DNA of 64,000 bases from Sulfuritalea sp. GTDB lineage: Bacteria; Pseudomonadota; Gammaproteobacteria; Burkholderiales; Rhodocyclaceae. The position numbers and the translations under genes were made by a program. Of the stretch, positions 37,221 through 46,009 are shown in pieces. The stretch's first letter is position 1. The number at the start of each line of letters is the position of its first letter. The stretch is taken from NCBI GenBank assembly GCA_030651305.1, contig JAUSCI010000054.1, positions 1 through 64,000 on the forward strand, written 5' to 3'. The notes under the pieces are model-generated. The model made no database searches, was not told the origin of the DNA, and saw only the letters and a program-made list of their open reading frames with translations.

Positions 37221-37985
37221 TCACACCGGGTTGTCGATATCCACAAACTCGCAGTCGATGCCGAACTGCTCAGTCAGATGCGCACCCAGGGCCATCACGC
37301 CATAGCGCTCGGTGGCGTGATGACCGGCAGCGATGAACGCCATGCCCGTCTCGCGCGCCAGATGCACCGTCTGCTCCGATATCTCGCCCGAGATGAAGAC
37401 GTCGGCGGCCGTCGCCAGCGCGACCTCGAAGTAATCCTGCGCGCCACCGCTGCACCAGGCCACGCGTGCCACCTTGCGCGCCGGATCGCCTATCAGCAGC
37501 GGCGTGCGGCCCAATACCCGTTCCAGCTGCAGTGCCAATTCACCTGCAAAAGTCGGCGCTGGCGGTACGCCGACAAAGCCGATGTCCTGTTCGCCAAAAC
37601 GACCAGTGACGGTCCAGCCGAGGCGCAGCGCGAGTTGCGCATTATTGCCCAGCGCGGCATGCGCATCCAGCGGCAAATGATAGGCAAACAGGTTGATGTC
37701 ATGCGCCAGCAGACGCGCCATGCGCTGCTTGCGAAAGCCCGTAACGCGACCGTCTTCGGCTTTCCAGAACCAGCCGTGATGCACCAGCAAGGCGTCTGCC
37801 CGACGCTCGATGGCCGTCTCGATCAGCGCTTGGCTGGCGCTGACTCCGCAAACAATTCGCTGCACGCGTTCGCGCCCTTCCACTTGCAGCCCGTTTGGGC
37901 AATAATCGCGAAAGCGCGCGGCATCCAGCAGCGAGTCCAGATAAGCGCGAAGATCCTCCCGCAGTACCGCATCACCCAGCATCAT
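37221..37985 (-). CDS. Nif3/YbgI family dinuclear-metal protein
   Basis: Protein of 254 residues of the Nif3-like family. Metal-ligand motifs are LLVHHGWFW near the N terminus, AYHLPLDAH in the middle, and FIAAGHHATERYG near the C terminus. YCPNGLQVEG is a further signature. Proposed roles include GTP cyclohydrolase I type 2, but the biological function is unsettled. It lies between erythrin (convergent) and the DegS-like gene (divergent). A 25-bp dispersed sequence codes for PPAPTFAG in its middle. Confidence 0.93.
   Translation of the reverse strand: MMLGDAVLREDLRAYLDSLLDAARFRDYCPNGLQVEGRERVQRIVCGVSASQALIETAIERRADALLVHHGWFWKAEDGRVTGFRKQRMARLLAHDINLFAYHLPLDAHAALGNNAQLALRLGWTVTGRFGEQDIGFVGVPPAPTFAGELALQLERVLGRTPLLIGDPARKVARVAWCSGGAQDYFEVALATAADVFISGEISEQTVHLARETGMAFIAAGHHATERYGVMALGAHLTEQFGIDCEFVDIDNPV
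37547..37571 (-). repeat. 25-bp dispersed sequence, copy h (inside the Nif3 gene)
   Basis: 24 of 25 matches on the minus strand, the coding strand of this gene, where it encodes VPPAPTFA. Confidence 0.78.
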
Positions 37986-38002
37986 TTGTCCCGCCCGAAA
38001 GG

Positions 38003-38034
38003 GCTACCGTCCCCGCAGAGCCGGGGACAAAAAT
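38003..38034. repeat. Dispersed hairpin repeat, copy 2 (GTCCCC...GGGGAC family)
   Basis: Arms GTCCCC (38009-38014) and GGGGAC (38023-38028), bordered by TACC on one side and AAAAAT on the other as in the copy at 3782-3812. It lies between the divergent Nif3 and DegS-like genes, directly before the latter. Confidence 0.6.
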
Positions 38035-38046
38035 AAAGATCAAATT

Positions 38047-39210
38047 ATGCGCCGCCTTTGGCTGATTTTTGCGCAGACCGTCACGGTTTGTGTCGCTGTA
38101 CTGTTTGTCGTGAAGACGCTCAAGCCGGAGTGGCTGGGCCATCTGCCCGGCGCCGGCGATGGCGTAAGCGAAATGGCGACCGTGATCGAAGCACCGGTCG
38201 GCAGCGAGGTACGCCGTCACGGTTCGTACGCGGATGCGGCACAGAAGGCCGTTCCCGCGGTCGTGCATATTTTTACCAGTCAGGAGATGAAGGGGCCGCG
38301 CCATCCCTTCATCAACGATCCGATTTTCCGGCATTTCTTCGGCGACCGCTTTGGCGAACAAGCGCAACGCCGCTCCGGACTGGGCAGCGGCGTCGTGGTC
38401 TCGCCCGAAGGCTACATCCTGACCAATTTCCACGTCATCGACGGCGCCGATGAAATCGAAGTCGCACACGACGATGGCCGCAAGTACAAGGCCCGTGTCG
38501 TAGGCTCGGACCCCGAATCCGATCTGGCGGTACTGCGCATCCCGGCCGATCACAAGCTGCCGGTGATCGCCTTTGGCAGCAGCGATACCCTGCGCGTCGG
38601 CGATGTGGTGCTGGCCATCGGCAATCCCTTCGGCGTCGGCCAGACCGTCACCTCAGGCATCGTCTCGGCACTGGGCCGTTCGCACCTTGGCATCAACACT
38701 TTCGAGAACTTCATCCAGACCGACGCCGCAATCAACCCGGGCAATTCGGGCGGTGCACTGGTCGATTCCAATGGCAACCTGGTGGGCATCAACACCGCAA
38801 TCTATTCGCAAAGCGGCGGTTCGATGGGTATCGGCTTTGCCATTCCCGTCTCGCTGGCGAAGAACGTGATGGAGCAAATCGTCAGGAACGGCGGCGTGAC
38901 GCGCGGCTGGGTCGGCATCGAGGTACAGGAGATTACACCGGACCTCGCCGAATCCTTCAAGCTGGGCGCGACCCAGGGCGCCATGATCGCCGGCGTAATG
39001 CGCGGCAGCCCGGCGGACAAGGCCGGCATCAAACCCGGCGACGTGCTGACCCAGGTCGCGAACAGGCCGGTAAAGGATGCCCAGGCGATGCTGGAACTGA
39101 TCGCAGCGCTGCAGCCGGGCAAGACAGCGCATTTCGACCTCAAGCGCGACGGCCGTGACATGGGCGTCGAGGTCGTCGTCGGCAAGCGCCCGACGCCACC
39201 CAGGGAATAA
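38047..39210 (+). CDS. Membrane-anchored trypsin-like protease with one PDZ domain (DegS/AlgW-like)
   Basis: Protein of 387 residues: an N-terminal membrane anchor (about 5-23), a trypsin-like domain with catalytic His129 (TNFHVI), Asp159 (PESDLAV) and Ser234 (PGNSGGAL), then one PDZ domain (about 285-375). A single PDZ and an uncleaved anchor fit DegS/AlgW, which start the envelope-stress response by cutting an anti-sigma factor; DegP/DegQ have two PDZ domains. No rseA is nearby. Its start follows a dispersed hairpin, and the ribosome site is weak. Confidence 0.93.
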   Translation: MRRLWLIFAQTVTVCVAVLFVVKTLKPEWLGHLPGAGDGVSEMATVIEAPVGSEVRRHGSYADAAQKAVPAVVHIFTSQEMKGPRHPFINDPIFRHFFGDRFGEQAQRRSGLGSGVVVSPEGYILTNFHVIDGADEIEVAHDDGRKYKARVVGSDPESDLAVLRIPADHKLPVIAFGSSDTLRVGDVVLAIGNPFGVGQTVTSGIVSALGRSHLGINTFENFIQTDAAINPGNSGGALVDSNGNLVGINTAIYSQSGGSMGIGFAIPVSLAKNVMEQIVRNGGVTRGWVGIEVQEITPDLAESFKLGATQGAMIAGVMRGSPADKAGIKPGDVLTQVANRPVKDAQAMLELIAALQPGKTAHFDLKRDGRDMGVEVVVGKRPTPPRE

Positions 39211-39321
39211 GCGGGGCGTCGCTTCGCGAGCTGCCGGGCGCTCACTTTCGATTGTTTGCACGACCTGAAACCACCCCAAACGGCCGCGGACTGAAACACG
39301 CGGCTCGCCGACGCTCTTGGA

Positions 39322-40170
39322 TCAACGCGGCGTGCCGAACTCCTGTGCCCAGTACACGCCCAGCTTGCTCGTGCGATCGACCGCAAAGGCGACGCCCATT
39401 TCGGTAAACACCGGATTCATCAGGTTGGCACAATGCGGCGGGCTATTTATCCAGGCCGTCACTGCATCTTCGGGTTTCATTTGCCCGCCCGCGATGTTTT
39501 CGCCCATGGCCCGGTATCTGTAGCCGGCCCGCTCGACACGCTGCGCCGGAGTGGAACCGTCGCGACCGCCGTGGCTCAGGTAGCTGAAGCGCGCCATGTC
39601 TTCTGCATGCAGACGCGAGGCCGCGGCCAAAGCGTCGTTCCAACTTACCGGCCGCGCCACGCTGAACGCCTTGTTGCCGCAGTTTCGCGGCGTCGAGCGC
39701 ACCTGGTTGACCAGGTCGAGTACGCGCTGCCCCGCCGCTGGCGCGGCCATTTCCACCAAAGGAGCAAAGGGCGCGGCGATTACGATCCAGACCTGCCGCG
39801 CATCCAGGTAAGTGCCGATCTCCGTCATCGCGGCATCCTGCAACTGCTGGCAGTAACTTTGTGTTGCCAGTATCTCCGCCATCCGTGCACCGATCCTGTC
39901 ACCGCTGAAGGTCAGGGCCTTGACGCGCGTCGCCCTGTACCCCGCCGCCGCCAGGCTTTGCTCCAGCTTGGTTCCGCGCGCAAGATCTCTTGCGACGCGC
40001 TCCAGCGCAACCTGCGGTTTAAGCGGGGGCAATTGTTTCGTCGCGTCACAACCGCCTTCGCCTTCGCGCAGTTGCTTGATCGTCGCGTAAAGATCGCCCG
40101 CCACCGCATCGAAACCGACCGCGAGCAACAACAGGCAGGAAAGCATCCGCAGGCGCACGATCATCGGCAT
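39322..40170 (-). CDS. Secreted CAP/SCP-domain protein
   Basis: Protein of 282 residues with a signal peptide (LSCLLLLAVGFDAVAG). The C-terminal half is a CAP domain: VLDLVNQVRSTPRNCGNKAF, RLHAEDMARFSYLSHGGRDG, GENIAGGQ and the closing NSPPHCANLMNPVFTEMGVA. The conserved His residues of the cavity are present. The N-terminal half is an unrecognised domain (about 25-145). Bacterial CAP proteins are secreted, of mostly unknown function. It is convergent with the protease gene. Confidence 0.9.
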   Translation of the reverse strand: MPMIVRLRMLSCLLLLAVGFDAVAGDLYATIKQLREGEGGCDATKQLPPLKPQVALERVARDLARGTKLEQSLAAAGYRATRVKALTFSGDRIGARMAEILATQSYCQQLQDAAMTEIGTYLDARQVWIVIAAPFAPLVEMAAPAAGQRVLDLVNQVRSTPRNCGNKAFSVARPVSWNDALAAASRLHAEDMARFSYLSHGGRDGSTPAQRVERAGYRYRAMGENIAGGQMKPEDAVTAWINSPPHCANLMNPVFTEMGVAFAVDRTSKLGVYWAQEFGTPR

Positions 40171-40234
40171 CAGACGACGTCAACCTCCCTGCTATCAACG
40201 ACCCCGGCAGGATTCATTGCGTGCGATTACCGGG

Positions 40235-40570
40235 TCACTCGCAGAGCCTCGTCTTGAAACACGGAACGTCCTGACCCTGATCCTGTTTCCCGGTCGTACC
40301 TGTCGCTGCGATCGGGACATTCGTTGCTTTCCGGGACGCGGGACTGGACGGCGATTGTTCGCTGCGTGTCTTTTGCTTCGCCCGTCCTGACGCGGACGGC
40401 CGCGGCTCCTTGCGGGCGCTTTTGCTAGCCGCGACGGGCGCGGCTGAATCGGTCTTCCGGCTCGAATCGACGGCTGGCTCGACGGCCTGCGCCAGACTTG
40501 CGAATGCAAGCAGCGGCAGCGCGAGCAGCGCGCACCATGACGGGCGAATGCCCGCAAGCTGTGTCGTCAT
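40235..40570 (-). CDS. Small secreted or lipid-free basic protein, unknown
   Basis: A 111-residue protein with a signal peptide (LLALPLLAFASLAQA) and a low-complexity, Lys/Arg/Ser/Pro-rich mature part ending QDVPCFKTRLCE with two Cys. I recognise no family. AGGAGGGG lies about 7 nt before the ATG at 40570, which supports it being a real gene. It follows the KAS III-like gene by 23 nt on the same strand, so it may be read from the same message. Confidence 0.6.
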   Translation of the reverse strand: MTTQLAGIRPSWCALLALPLLAFASLAQAVEPAVDSSRKTDSAAPVAASKSARKEPRPSASGRAKQKTRSEQSPSSPASRKATNVPIAATGTTGKQDQGQDVPCFKTRLCE

Positions 40571-40593
40571 CGACCATCCCCTCCTGAGTGTTT

Positions 40594-41634
40594 TCAGACT
40601 TCGCCCCAGCGTACCACGGTCGCGCCCCATACATAACCGATGCCGGCGGCGATAGCCACCATGAGGTCACCGTCCTTCAGGCGCTCCTGCCGCAGGCCTT
40701 CATGCAGGGAAACCATGAAGTCCACCTGCCCGGCGTGACCAAAATCTTCCAGATACACCGCCTGCTCGGACCCGAGTCCGAGCGTTTCCAGCAAGCCGTC
40801 GTGCATCGAGCGCTTGAAGTGCAGCACGTTGAGGAAATCGATGTCGGCCCGTGTCGCCCCGCTCTTTTCCAGCGCCCGGTCGATGCAGGTCAGCCAGTTG
40901 GGCATGGAGACTTCGTTCAAGCGCGCCTTCATGTGCTCGGCATCGAACACGCCCAGGCTGCGGTTGCCGTGCGCACGCAGTTCCCGCAGAGTTTCTTCGG
41001 GCAGCGTTTCGATCGGCTGCACCGTGCCGCCATAACGCACTCCGGTGTCGCGCGACAGCGAGCCGTCGGTAATGATGTGGCTGCCGAGCACGGCGTTGCG
41101 GCCCAAACCGCGCCTGAGGATCAAGGCGCCACCTGCCGCCGCGAGGTCATACATGAACGACACGTCGGGATCCGTGTAGTCGATCAGGTCGCCGTTGCGG
41201 TAGCCGCCGACGATCATCGCCGTGGCGATGTCCGGATCGGCGATCATCATGTCCTTCGCGATCTTGATTGCAGCCACCGTGGTATTGCAGCGCTGCTGAA
41301 GGTCGATGCCCCAGGCGCGGCGCGCGCCGATGCGCTCCTGAATATGGATCGCCGAGGTGGTCAGCGGATATTCCTTCCACTCCTCGCCCATGCACAGGAT
41401 CAGGTCGATTTCCAGCGGATCGATGCCGGTGCGTGCCAGCGCATCGAGCGCGGCGCGGGCGCCCATTTCCTGGGTGCCGTCTTCCGGGCCGGGGATGGTC
41501 TTCCTGACAATGCCCAGCTTTTCGCGCACCGCCGCTGCCGACCAGCGGCCTAGGGTGGCTGCTGCGATGTCGGCGGCGCTCATGTGCTGCGACGGCAGAT
41601 ACAGGCCGTAGCCGAGAATGCCGACGTGGTTCAT
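40594..41634 (-). CDS. KAS III-like (FabH/thiolase superfamily) acyl-CoA condensing enzyme
   Basis: Protein of 346 residues with the thiolase fold. The nucleophile is Cys116 (QQRCNTTVA), at the FabH position. His272 (VLHFKRS) matches the FabH histidine. The FabH Asn position is His300 (DFGHAGQVD), giving Cys-His-His. It is the last gene of the liv/acyl-CoA operon, coupled to the hotdog gene by ATGA. It may condense or cleave an acyl-CoA in this pathway rather than act in fatty-acid synthesis; the substrate is unknown. Confidence 0.8.
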   Translation of the reverse strand: MNHVGILGYGLYLPSQHMSAADIAAATLGRWSAAAVREKLGIVRKTIPGPEDGTQEMGARAALDALARTGIDPLEIDLILCMGEEWKEYPLTTSAIHIQERIGARRAWGIDLQQRCNTTVAAIKIAKDMMIADPDIATAMIVGGYRNGDLIDYTDPDVSFMYDLAAAGGALILRRGLGRNAVLGSHIITDGSLSRDTGVRYGGTVQPIETLPEETLRELRAHGNRSLGVFDAEHMKARLNEVSMPNWLTCIDRALEKSGATRADIDFLNVLHFKRSMHDGLLETLGLGSEQAVYLEDFGHAGQVDFMVSLHEGLRQERLKDGDLMVAIAAGIGYVWGATVVRWGEV

Positions 41635-42497
41635 GCGAGTCGCGGCCCGGATTTGTTTTCCAGATTACGCACCAGCACCAAGGCCTCGCCGTCGCAGATC
41701 ACGCGTTCGTCGGAAGCGCTGATGCGGGTGGAGAGGTTGACCAGTTCCTTGTCGGCCCGCAGGCGCGTGATCGAGACTGTCGCCGTCAGCGCCTCACCCA
41801 GATAGGCGGCGGAGTGATAGCGCAAAGCCTGCTTCATCCAGCCCGTGCCGCGTCCCGGCAAGCGCGTGCCGAGCACGTCCGAAAACATCCCGGCCAGCAG
41901 CGGCCACGACACCATGCGGCGCTTGAAGCCGCGCGCGCGGGCTTCCGCATCATCGCGAAAGATCGGATTGCGGTCGCCGGTCAGGTCACCGTATTCGTCG
42001 AGATCAACGGCGGCAAAAGTGCGCGCGGCGCTGGCGCTCATGCCGGGCCGCAGGCCGTAGAGTTCGGCATCGCCGTGCTCCACCGGATGCCTGGCGGGAG
42101 CTACTGCAGGCAGCGCAACACCGGGTGGCACGACTCTGCAACGGCCGGTTGCGGTCGGAATCGCCGTACCGTCAGCGCCGACTCTTGTCACGTCGGTGAC
42201 GATGTCCAGCAGACCATCGATCTCGCCTTCGACACGCAGACCAACATGGAGGCGGTCACCGACATAGGTCGGATTGGGAAACATCAGCGCCTGTTCCAGT
42301 TGCACCACGCCGGGACCAATCTGCTCCGTCAGCGCCTTGCAGATGCAGCTGTAGAGCAGCATGCCATGGGCGACCGTGCCGCCGAAATGGCTCCTCGCGG
42401 CGAAATCCGGGTCGCAATGAATCGGATTGTCGTCGCCGGTCAATTTCGCGAAGCGATCGAAATCGCTTTGCAGCAGGACCTGCCGGTAACTGCTCAT
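41631..42497 (-). CDS. Double hotdog MaoC-like dehydratase/hydratase
   Basis: Two MaoC-like hotdog domains in 288 residues. The first has the hydratase motif GDDNPIHCDP with catalytic Asp22 and His27. In the second the motif is GDRNPIFRDD, so the His is Phe180 and that half is probably structural, as in two-domain hydratase 2 enzymes. It should hydrate or dehydrate an enoyl-CoA. Its ATG overlaps the ligase stop by one base. The earlier frame opening (69 more residues) lies within the ligase gene and is not used. Confidence 0.85.
   Translation of the reverse strand: MSSYRQVLLQSDFDRFAKLTGDDNPIHCDPDFAARSHFGGTVAHGMLLYSCICKALTEQIGPGVVQLEQALMFPNPTYVGDRLHVGLRVEGEIDGLLDIVTDVTRVGADGTAIPTATGRCRVVPPGVALPAVAPARHPVEHGDAELYGLRPGMSASAARTFAAVDLDEYGDLTGDRNPIFRDDAEARARGFKRRMVSWPLLAGMFSDVLGTRLPGRGTGWMKQALRYHSAAYLGEALTATVSITRLRADKELVNLSTRISASDERVICDGEALVLVRNLENKSGPRLA
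42163..42187 (+). repeat. 25-bp dispersed sequence, copy f (antisense in the hotdog gene)
   Basis: 24 of 25 matches. It lies in a loop near the end of the first hotdog domain, encoding RVGADGTA on the opposite strand. Confidence 0.8.
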
Positions 42498-44029
42498 CAG
42501 ACGCTGCCAACATCGCCAAACTGTTTGCGCAGTGTCGGCTTGTCCAGCTTGCCGGCGGCATTGCGCGCCACGGCGGGGACGAACACCACATATTTCGGCG
42601 CCTTGAAGCTCGCCAGCTTCGCCTTGCAATGCGCGATGACGGCGTCCGTTGAAACCTGCGCCCCCGGCTTGAGTGCGACGATGGCCTTGCCCACCTCGCC
42701 CCACTTGGCGTCATGGACGCCGATCACCGCCGCTTCGGCGACGCCTTCCAACTGGAAGATAACGTTTTCCACCTCGGCCGGATAGACGTTCTCACCGCCC
42801 GATATGTACATGTCCTTGGAGCGGTCGACGATGTAGTAGTCGCCGTCGTCGTCGAAATAGGCGATGTCGCCGGTACACAGCCAGCCGTCGGCGAAGGCCT
42901 TTGCCGTCGCTTCCGGCTGCTGCCAGTAGCCGGGCGTGATGCCGGGGCCGCGCAGCAGCAGTTCGCCGCGCTGGTTCGGCCCCAGGCGCTGGCGCGTTGC
43001 CGAATCGACCACCTTGCCCTCAACGTACATCACCGGCTTGCCGACGGTGCCGACCTTCTTGCGGGCGGTGGCCTCGTCGGTGAGGAATACGGTCGGCCCG
43101 GTCTCGGTCATGCCGAAACCAAAGCAGATGGTGACGCCCTTGGCCAGATACTGCTCCAGCAGTGTCTTGGGAATCGGCGCGCCGCCGCAGGCCCAGTTGC
43201 GCACCCGGGAAAAGTCGGCGCCGGCGAAACGGGGATGGTGGCTCAGGAACAGGTAGATGGCCGGCACGCCGAACATCACCGTGGCCTCCTTCTCCAGCAG
43301 CTCCATGGTCTTGTCGACGTTGAACTGGCGCATGATCAGCGTGGTGCCGCCGACCATGATTGTCGGATTCAGGTAGAGGTTCAGGCCGCCGGTGTGAAAG
43401 TAGGGCAATACCGAGAGCATCTTGTCCTCGCGCCGCAAGCCGGTGGCCAGCATGCCGTTGACCGCATTGGTGAAGGCCATGCCCCAGGTTTGCGGCACAC
43501 CCTTGGGCTTGCCGGTAGTGCCGGCCGTGTACAGCAGGTACCAGACGTCTTCGTGCTGGCGCCAAGGCATTTCGATGCTGGCGCCGGACATTGCGGCCAG
43601 GGCTGCTTCGTAGCCGGCGACGTCGGCGCGGGGAGCACCCGTCACCATCCGGCGCGTCAGCTGGCAGGCGTCGGCCAGCGCCGCTCCGGTCTGGTCGAAC
43701 TCCTCGCCCCAGATCAGTGCCACCGGTTCCGCGTCGGCGGCGATGCCGGTCAGTTCGGCCAGCGCCAGGCGCCAGTTGAGGCAGACCATGATCGCGCCGA
43801 TCTTGCCGCATGCATAGAGCATTTCGACGTAGTCGGAGGAACTGTGCGCCAGCACCGCCACCCGGTCGCCGGGCTTGATCTGCCAACGGTCGCGCATGAA
43901 CTCGGCGAAGCGACTGGCGCGTTCGTTCAATTGCGCATAGCTGACCGAGCGCGAACTGTGCAGATCGACCAGCGCGACCTGCCGTGGAAACTGTTGCGCA
44001 TGTTTGACCAGCCAGTCAGGTATCAACAT
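42497..44029 (-). CDS. Acyl-CoA synthetase (AMP-forming ligase)
   Basis: ANL-family ligase of 510 residues. The AMP-binding loop YTAGTTGKPKG is at 167-177. FGFGMTETGP is motif A5, GWLCTGDIAYFDDDGDYYIVDRSKD covers A7-A8, and the C-terminal Lys lies in RNAAGKLDKPTLR. It should activate a carboxylic acid imported by the Liv system to its CoA thioester. Similarity is to medium/long-chain or aryl-acid ligases; I cannot fix the substrate. It sits 11 nt after the enoyl-CoA hydratase gene. Confidence 0.92.
   Translation of the reverse strand: MLIPDWLVKHAQQFPRQVALVDLHSSRSVSYAQLNERASRFAEFMRDRWQIKPGDRVAVLAHSSSDYVEMLYACGKIGAIMVCLNWRLALAELTGIAADAEPVALIWGEEFDQTGAALADACQLTRRMVTGAPRADVAGYEAALAAMSGASIEMPWRQHEDVWYLLYTAGTTGKPKGVPQTWGMAFTNAVNGMLATGLRREDKMLSVLPYFHTGGLNLYLNPTIMVGGTTLIMRQFNVDKTMELLEKEATVMFGVPAIYLFLSHHPRFAGADFSRVRNWACGGAPIPKTLLEQYLAKGVTICFGFGMTETGPTVFLTDEATARKKVGTVGKPVMYVEGKVVDSATRQRLGPNQRGELLLRGPGITPGYWQQPEATAKAFADGWLCTGDIAYFDDDGDYYIVDRSKDMYISGGENVYPAEVENVIFQLEGVAEAAVIGVHDAKWGEVGKAIVALKPGAQVSTDAVIAHCKAKLASFKAPKYVVFVPAVARNAAGKLDKPTLRKQFGDVGSV
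43209..43233 (-). repeat. 25-bp dispersed sequence, copy l (inside the ligase gene)
   Basis: About 21 of 25 matches on the minus strand, with GGCGCC in place of AGCGCC at the core; it encodes RFAGADFS in the gene's own strand. Confidence 0.5.
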
Positions 44030-44040
44030 CGTGCGATCTC

Positions 44041-44829
44041 CTACTCCGTTGCATCAGGGTAACTGCCAAAGTTGCGCAGGAAGGCATCGACACCTGCCCG
44101 TGCGGCCGGCCCGACGATCAGTTCGACAAAGCGGGCACGCTCGGCCTCCAGATCGGCGGCGAGTTGCCCACGGTCGCCCCAGAGCAGGCGCTTTGCCGCG
44201 CGCAGGGTACCCTGCGGATATCCCGCCATCTTGCGCGCTGCCTTGGACGCCTCTTCGAGCAGGCCGTCAGCGGCCACGATCTCGTTGGCCAGCCCCCACG
44301 CCACCGCCTCTTCGGCGCGGATGCTGCGATTCAGCAGCAGCGCCGCAGCGGCGCGACGACGGCCGGCAAGCCGGCTCACCAGCGCCGTCCAGCCCCCGTC
44401 CGGGCCGAATCCCGCCGTGACGTAATGGGCCTTGAACACCGCCTGTGGCGCCACGAAGACGATGTCGGCCGCCACCACCAGACCGATGGAACCACCGGTG
44501 ACGATGCCATGCACGGCGGCCACCACCGGCTGCGGCAAATCGATAAGCGCCAGGATGGCTTCATTCAACTGCCCGACCAGTTTTTCGCCATAGGCGCGCA
44601 AATCGCCGCATTCACCCTCGCGGCGGAAACGGCGCATGTCGCCGCCTATCGAAAATGCAGGCCCTTCGGCGGCCAGCACGACGGCGCGACAGTCGCCATC
44701 GTCCTTCAACCGCGCCAGTGCGGCGAGCAGATCCGCCAGCAGTTCCGGCACCAATGCGTTATGCATCGCAACGCGGCACAGAACCACGCGCACCACGGCA
44801 CCGTCTTGCTCGATCCGCACCAGGCTCAT
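44041..44829 (-). CDS. Enoyl-CoA hydratase/isomerase family protein
   Basis: Crotonase-fold protein of 262 residues. The oxyanion-hole segments are AAEGPAFSIGGDM (about 52-64) and GIVTGGSIGLVVAADI (about 108-123). The second catalytic Glu seen in hydratases is not obvious in TAGFGPDGGWTALVSRL (where Asp and Gly occupy the place), which hints at an isomerase or another crotonase activity. It links the liv transport genes to the ligase in one operon. Confidence 0.88.
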   Translation of the reverse strand: MSLVRIEQDGAVVRVVLCRVAMHNALVPELLADLLAALARLKDDGDCRAVVLAAEGPAFSIGGDMRRFRREGECGDLRAYGEKLVGQLNEAILALIDLPQPVVAAVHGIVTGGSIGLVVAADIVFVAPQAVFKAHYVTAGFGPDGGWTALVSRLAGRRRAAAALLLNRSIRAEEAVAWGLANEIVAADGLLEEASKAARKMAGYPQGTLRAAKRLLWGDRGQLAADLEAERARFVELIVGPAARAGVDAFLRNFGSYPDATE

Positions 44830-44847
44830 GACAAGCTTATAAGCACG

Positions 44848-45924
44848 TCATGACCGGCCTCGCGCCGGAGCCTTGGTTCGCAGGCGGCCGACAATGCCGG
44901 TGGGGAAGAAATACACCGAGAGCACGAAAAGCACGCCCAGCCACAGCAGCCAGCGGTCGGGGTGAAACAGGTTGGCCAGGAAGGGAACCCCGGACATCGC
45001 GGCTGAGGCCTGTGCCATCAATACCTGCAGATAGTTCTGCGCCAGGATGAACAGGGCCGAACCGATCACCGCGCCATACACCGTGCCCATGCCGCCGATC
45101 ACCACGATCAGCAGGATGTCGGTCATGACCTCGAAGGAGAGCATGGTCTTCGGCCCGACGTAACGCAGCCAGAGCGCCATGAGGACACCAGCCAGCGTCG
45201 CGATCAGGGCGCCGAGGCAGTTGGCCAGGGTACGGTAGACGACGGTGCGGTAACCCAGCGCCTCGGCGCGGAAATCGTTTTCGCGGATCGCCTGCAGTAC
45301 CCGGCCGAAAGGCGAATTGACGATGCGCAGCATGAACAGGAACAGCGTCAGCGCCGAGAAAAACACCAGGTAATAGGTGATCAGCTTGCCGTCGACCACG
45401 CGACCGAGAATTTCGGCATCGAACAGGCGAAAGCCCGGCTGCAGGATTTCCGGTACCTTGAAGGTGCGGCCATCTTCTCCGCCGGTGAAATCCGACAGTT
45501 GCGACGCCAACACGGAGAAGGCGGAAGCCACCGCCAGGGTAATCATGGCGTAGAAAATGGCCCGCACCCGCAGCGAAAACAGCCCGATCACCAACGCCAG
45601 AACCAGTGACAGCGCCAGAGCCCCGGCCGTGCCGACAAATATGGCCCACCAGCTCGGCCCCATGCCGTGCAGCGCGAGACCGACGCCGTAGGCGCCGATG
45701 CCGTAGAACATGGTGTGAGCGAAGGAGACGATGCCGGTGTAGCCGAGCAGGAGGTCATAGGAGGCGACCAGCACCACGAAAACGCAAATGGTCGCGGCAA
45801 CATTGAGTGAGCGTGCGCCGGAGACCAGGAAAGGCGCCAGCGCGAGGCCGACCAGAACCACCACCAGCATCGCCGTCAGCAGACGGCTGCGCGGCAAGTC
45901 GCCGGAGAGCAGAGTCTTGATCAT
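44848..45924 (-). CDS. livM: Branched-chain-type ABC transporter permease LivM
   Basis: Membrane protein of 358 residues with about nine helices. LivM signatures are LLLGYTGIVSFAHTMFYGIGAY and RIVNSPFGRVLQAIRENDFRAEALGY. It forms the channel with LivH. An open frame extends 33 codons upstream through an intergenic repeat; the start at 45924 (MIKTLL) is chosen because the extra residues derive from that repeat. Confidence 0.93.
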   Translation of the reverse strand: MIKTLLSGDLPRSRLLTAMLVVVLVGLALAPFLVSGARSLNVAATICVFVVLVASYDLLLGYTGIVSFAHTMFYGIGAYGVGLALHGMGPSWWAIFVGTAGALALSLVLALVIGLFSLRVRAIFYAMITLAVASAFSVLASQLSDFTGGEDGRTFKVPEILQPGFRLFDAEILGRVVDGKLITYYLVFFSALTLFLFMLRIVNSPFGRVLQAIRENDFRAEALGYRTVVYRTLANCLGALIATLAGVLMALWLRYVGPKTMLSFEVMTDILLIVVIGGMGTVYGAVIGSALFILAQNYLQVLMAQASAAMSGVPFLANLFHPDRWLLWLGVLFVLSVYFFPTGIVGRLRTKAPARGRS

Positions 45925-45942
45925 GGCAGTACCGCCGGGCCG

Positions 45943-46004
45943 CCCCAAGGTACTGACACGCCCCCGCGGGGGGGCAGCGAGCAAAGCGAGCGTGGGGGTC
46001 GTTT
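45943..46004. repeat. Intergenic GC-rich repeat between livH and livM
   Basis: Contains CCCCCGCGGGGG, a perfect palindrome (45961-45972), followed by the near-duplicated GCGAGCAAAGCGAGC and a G-run. It resembles small intergenic repeats common in betaproteobacteria. A single copy is seen in this window. Confidence 0.5.
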
Positions 46005-46009
46005 CATAG

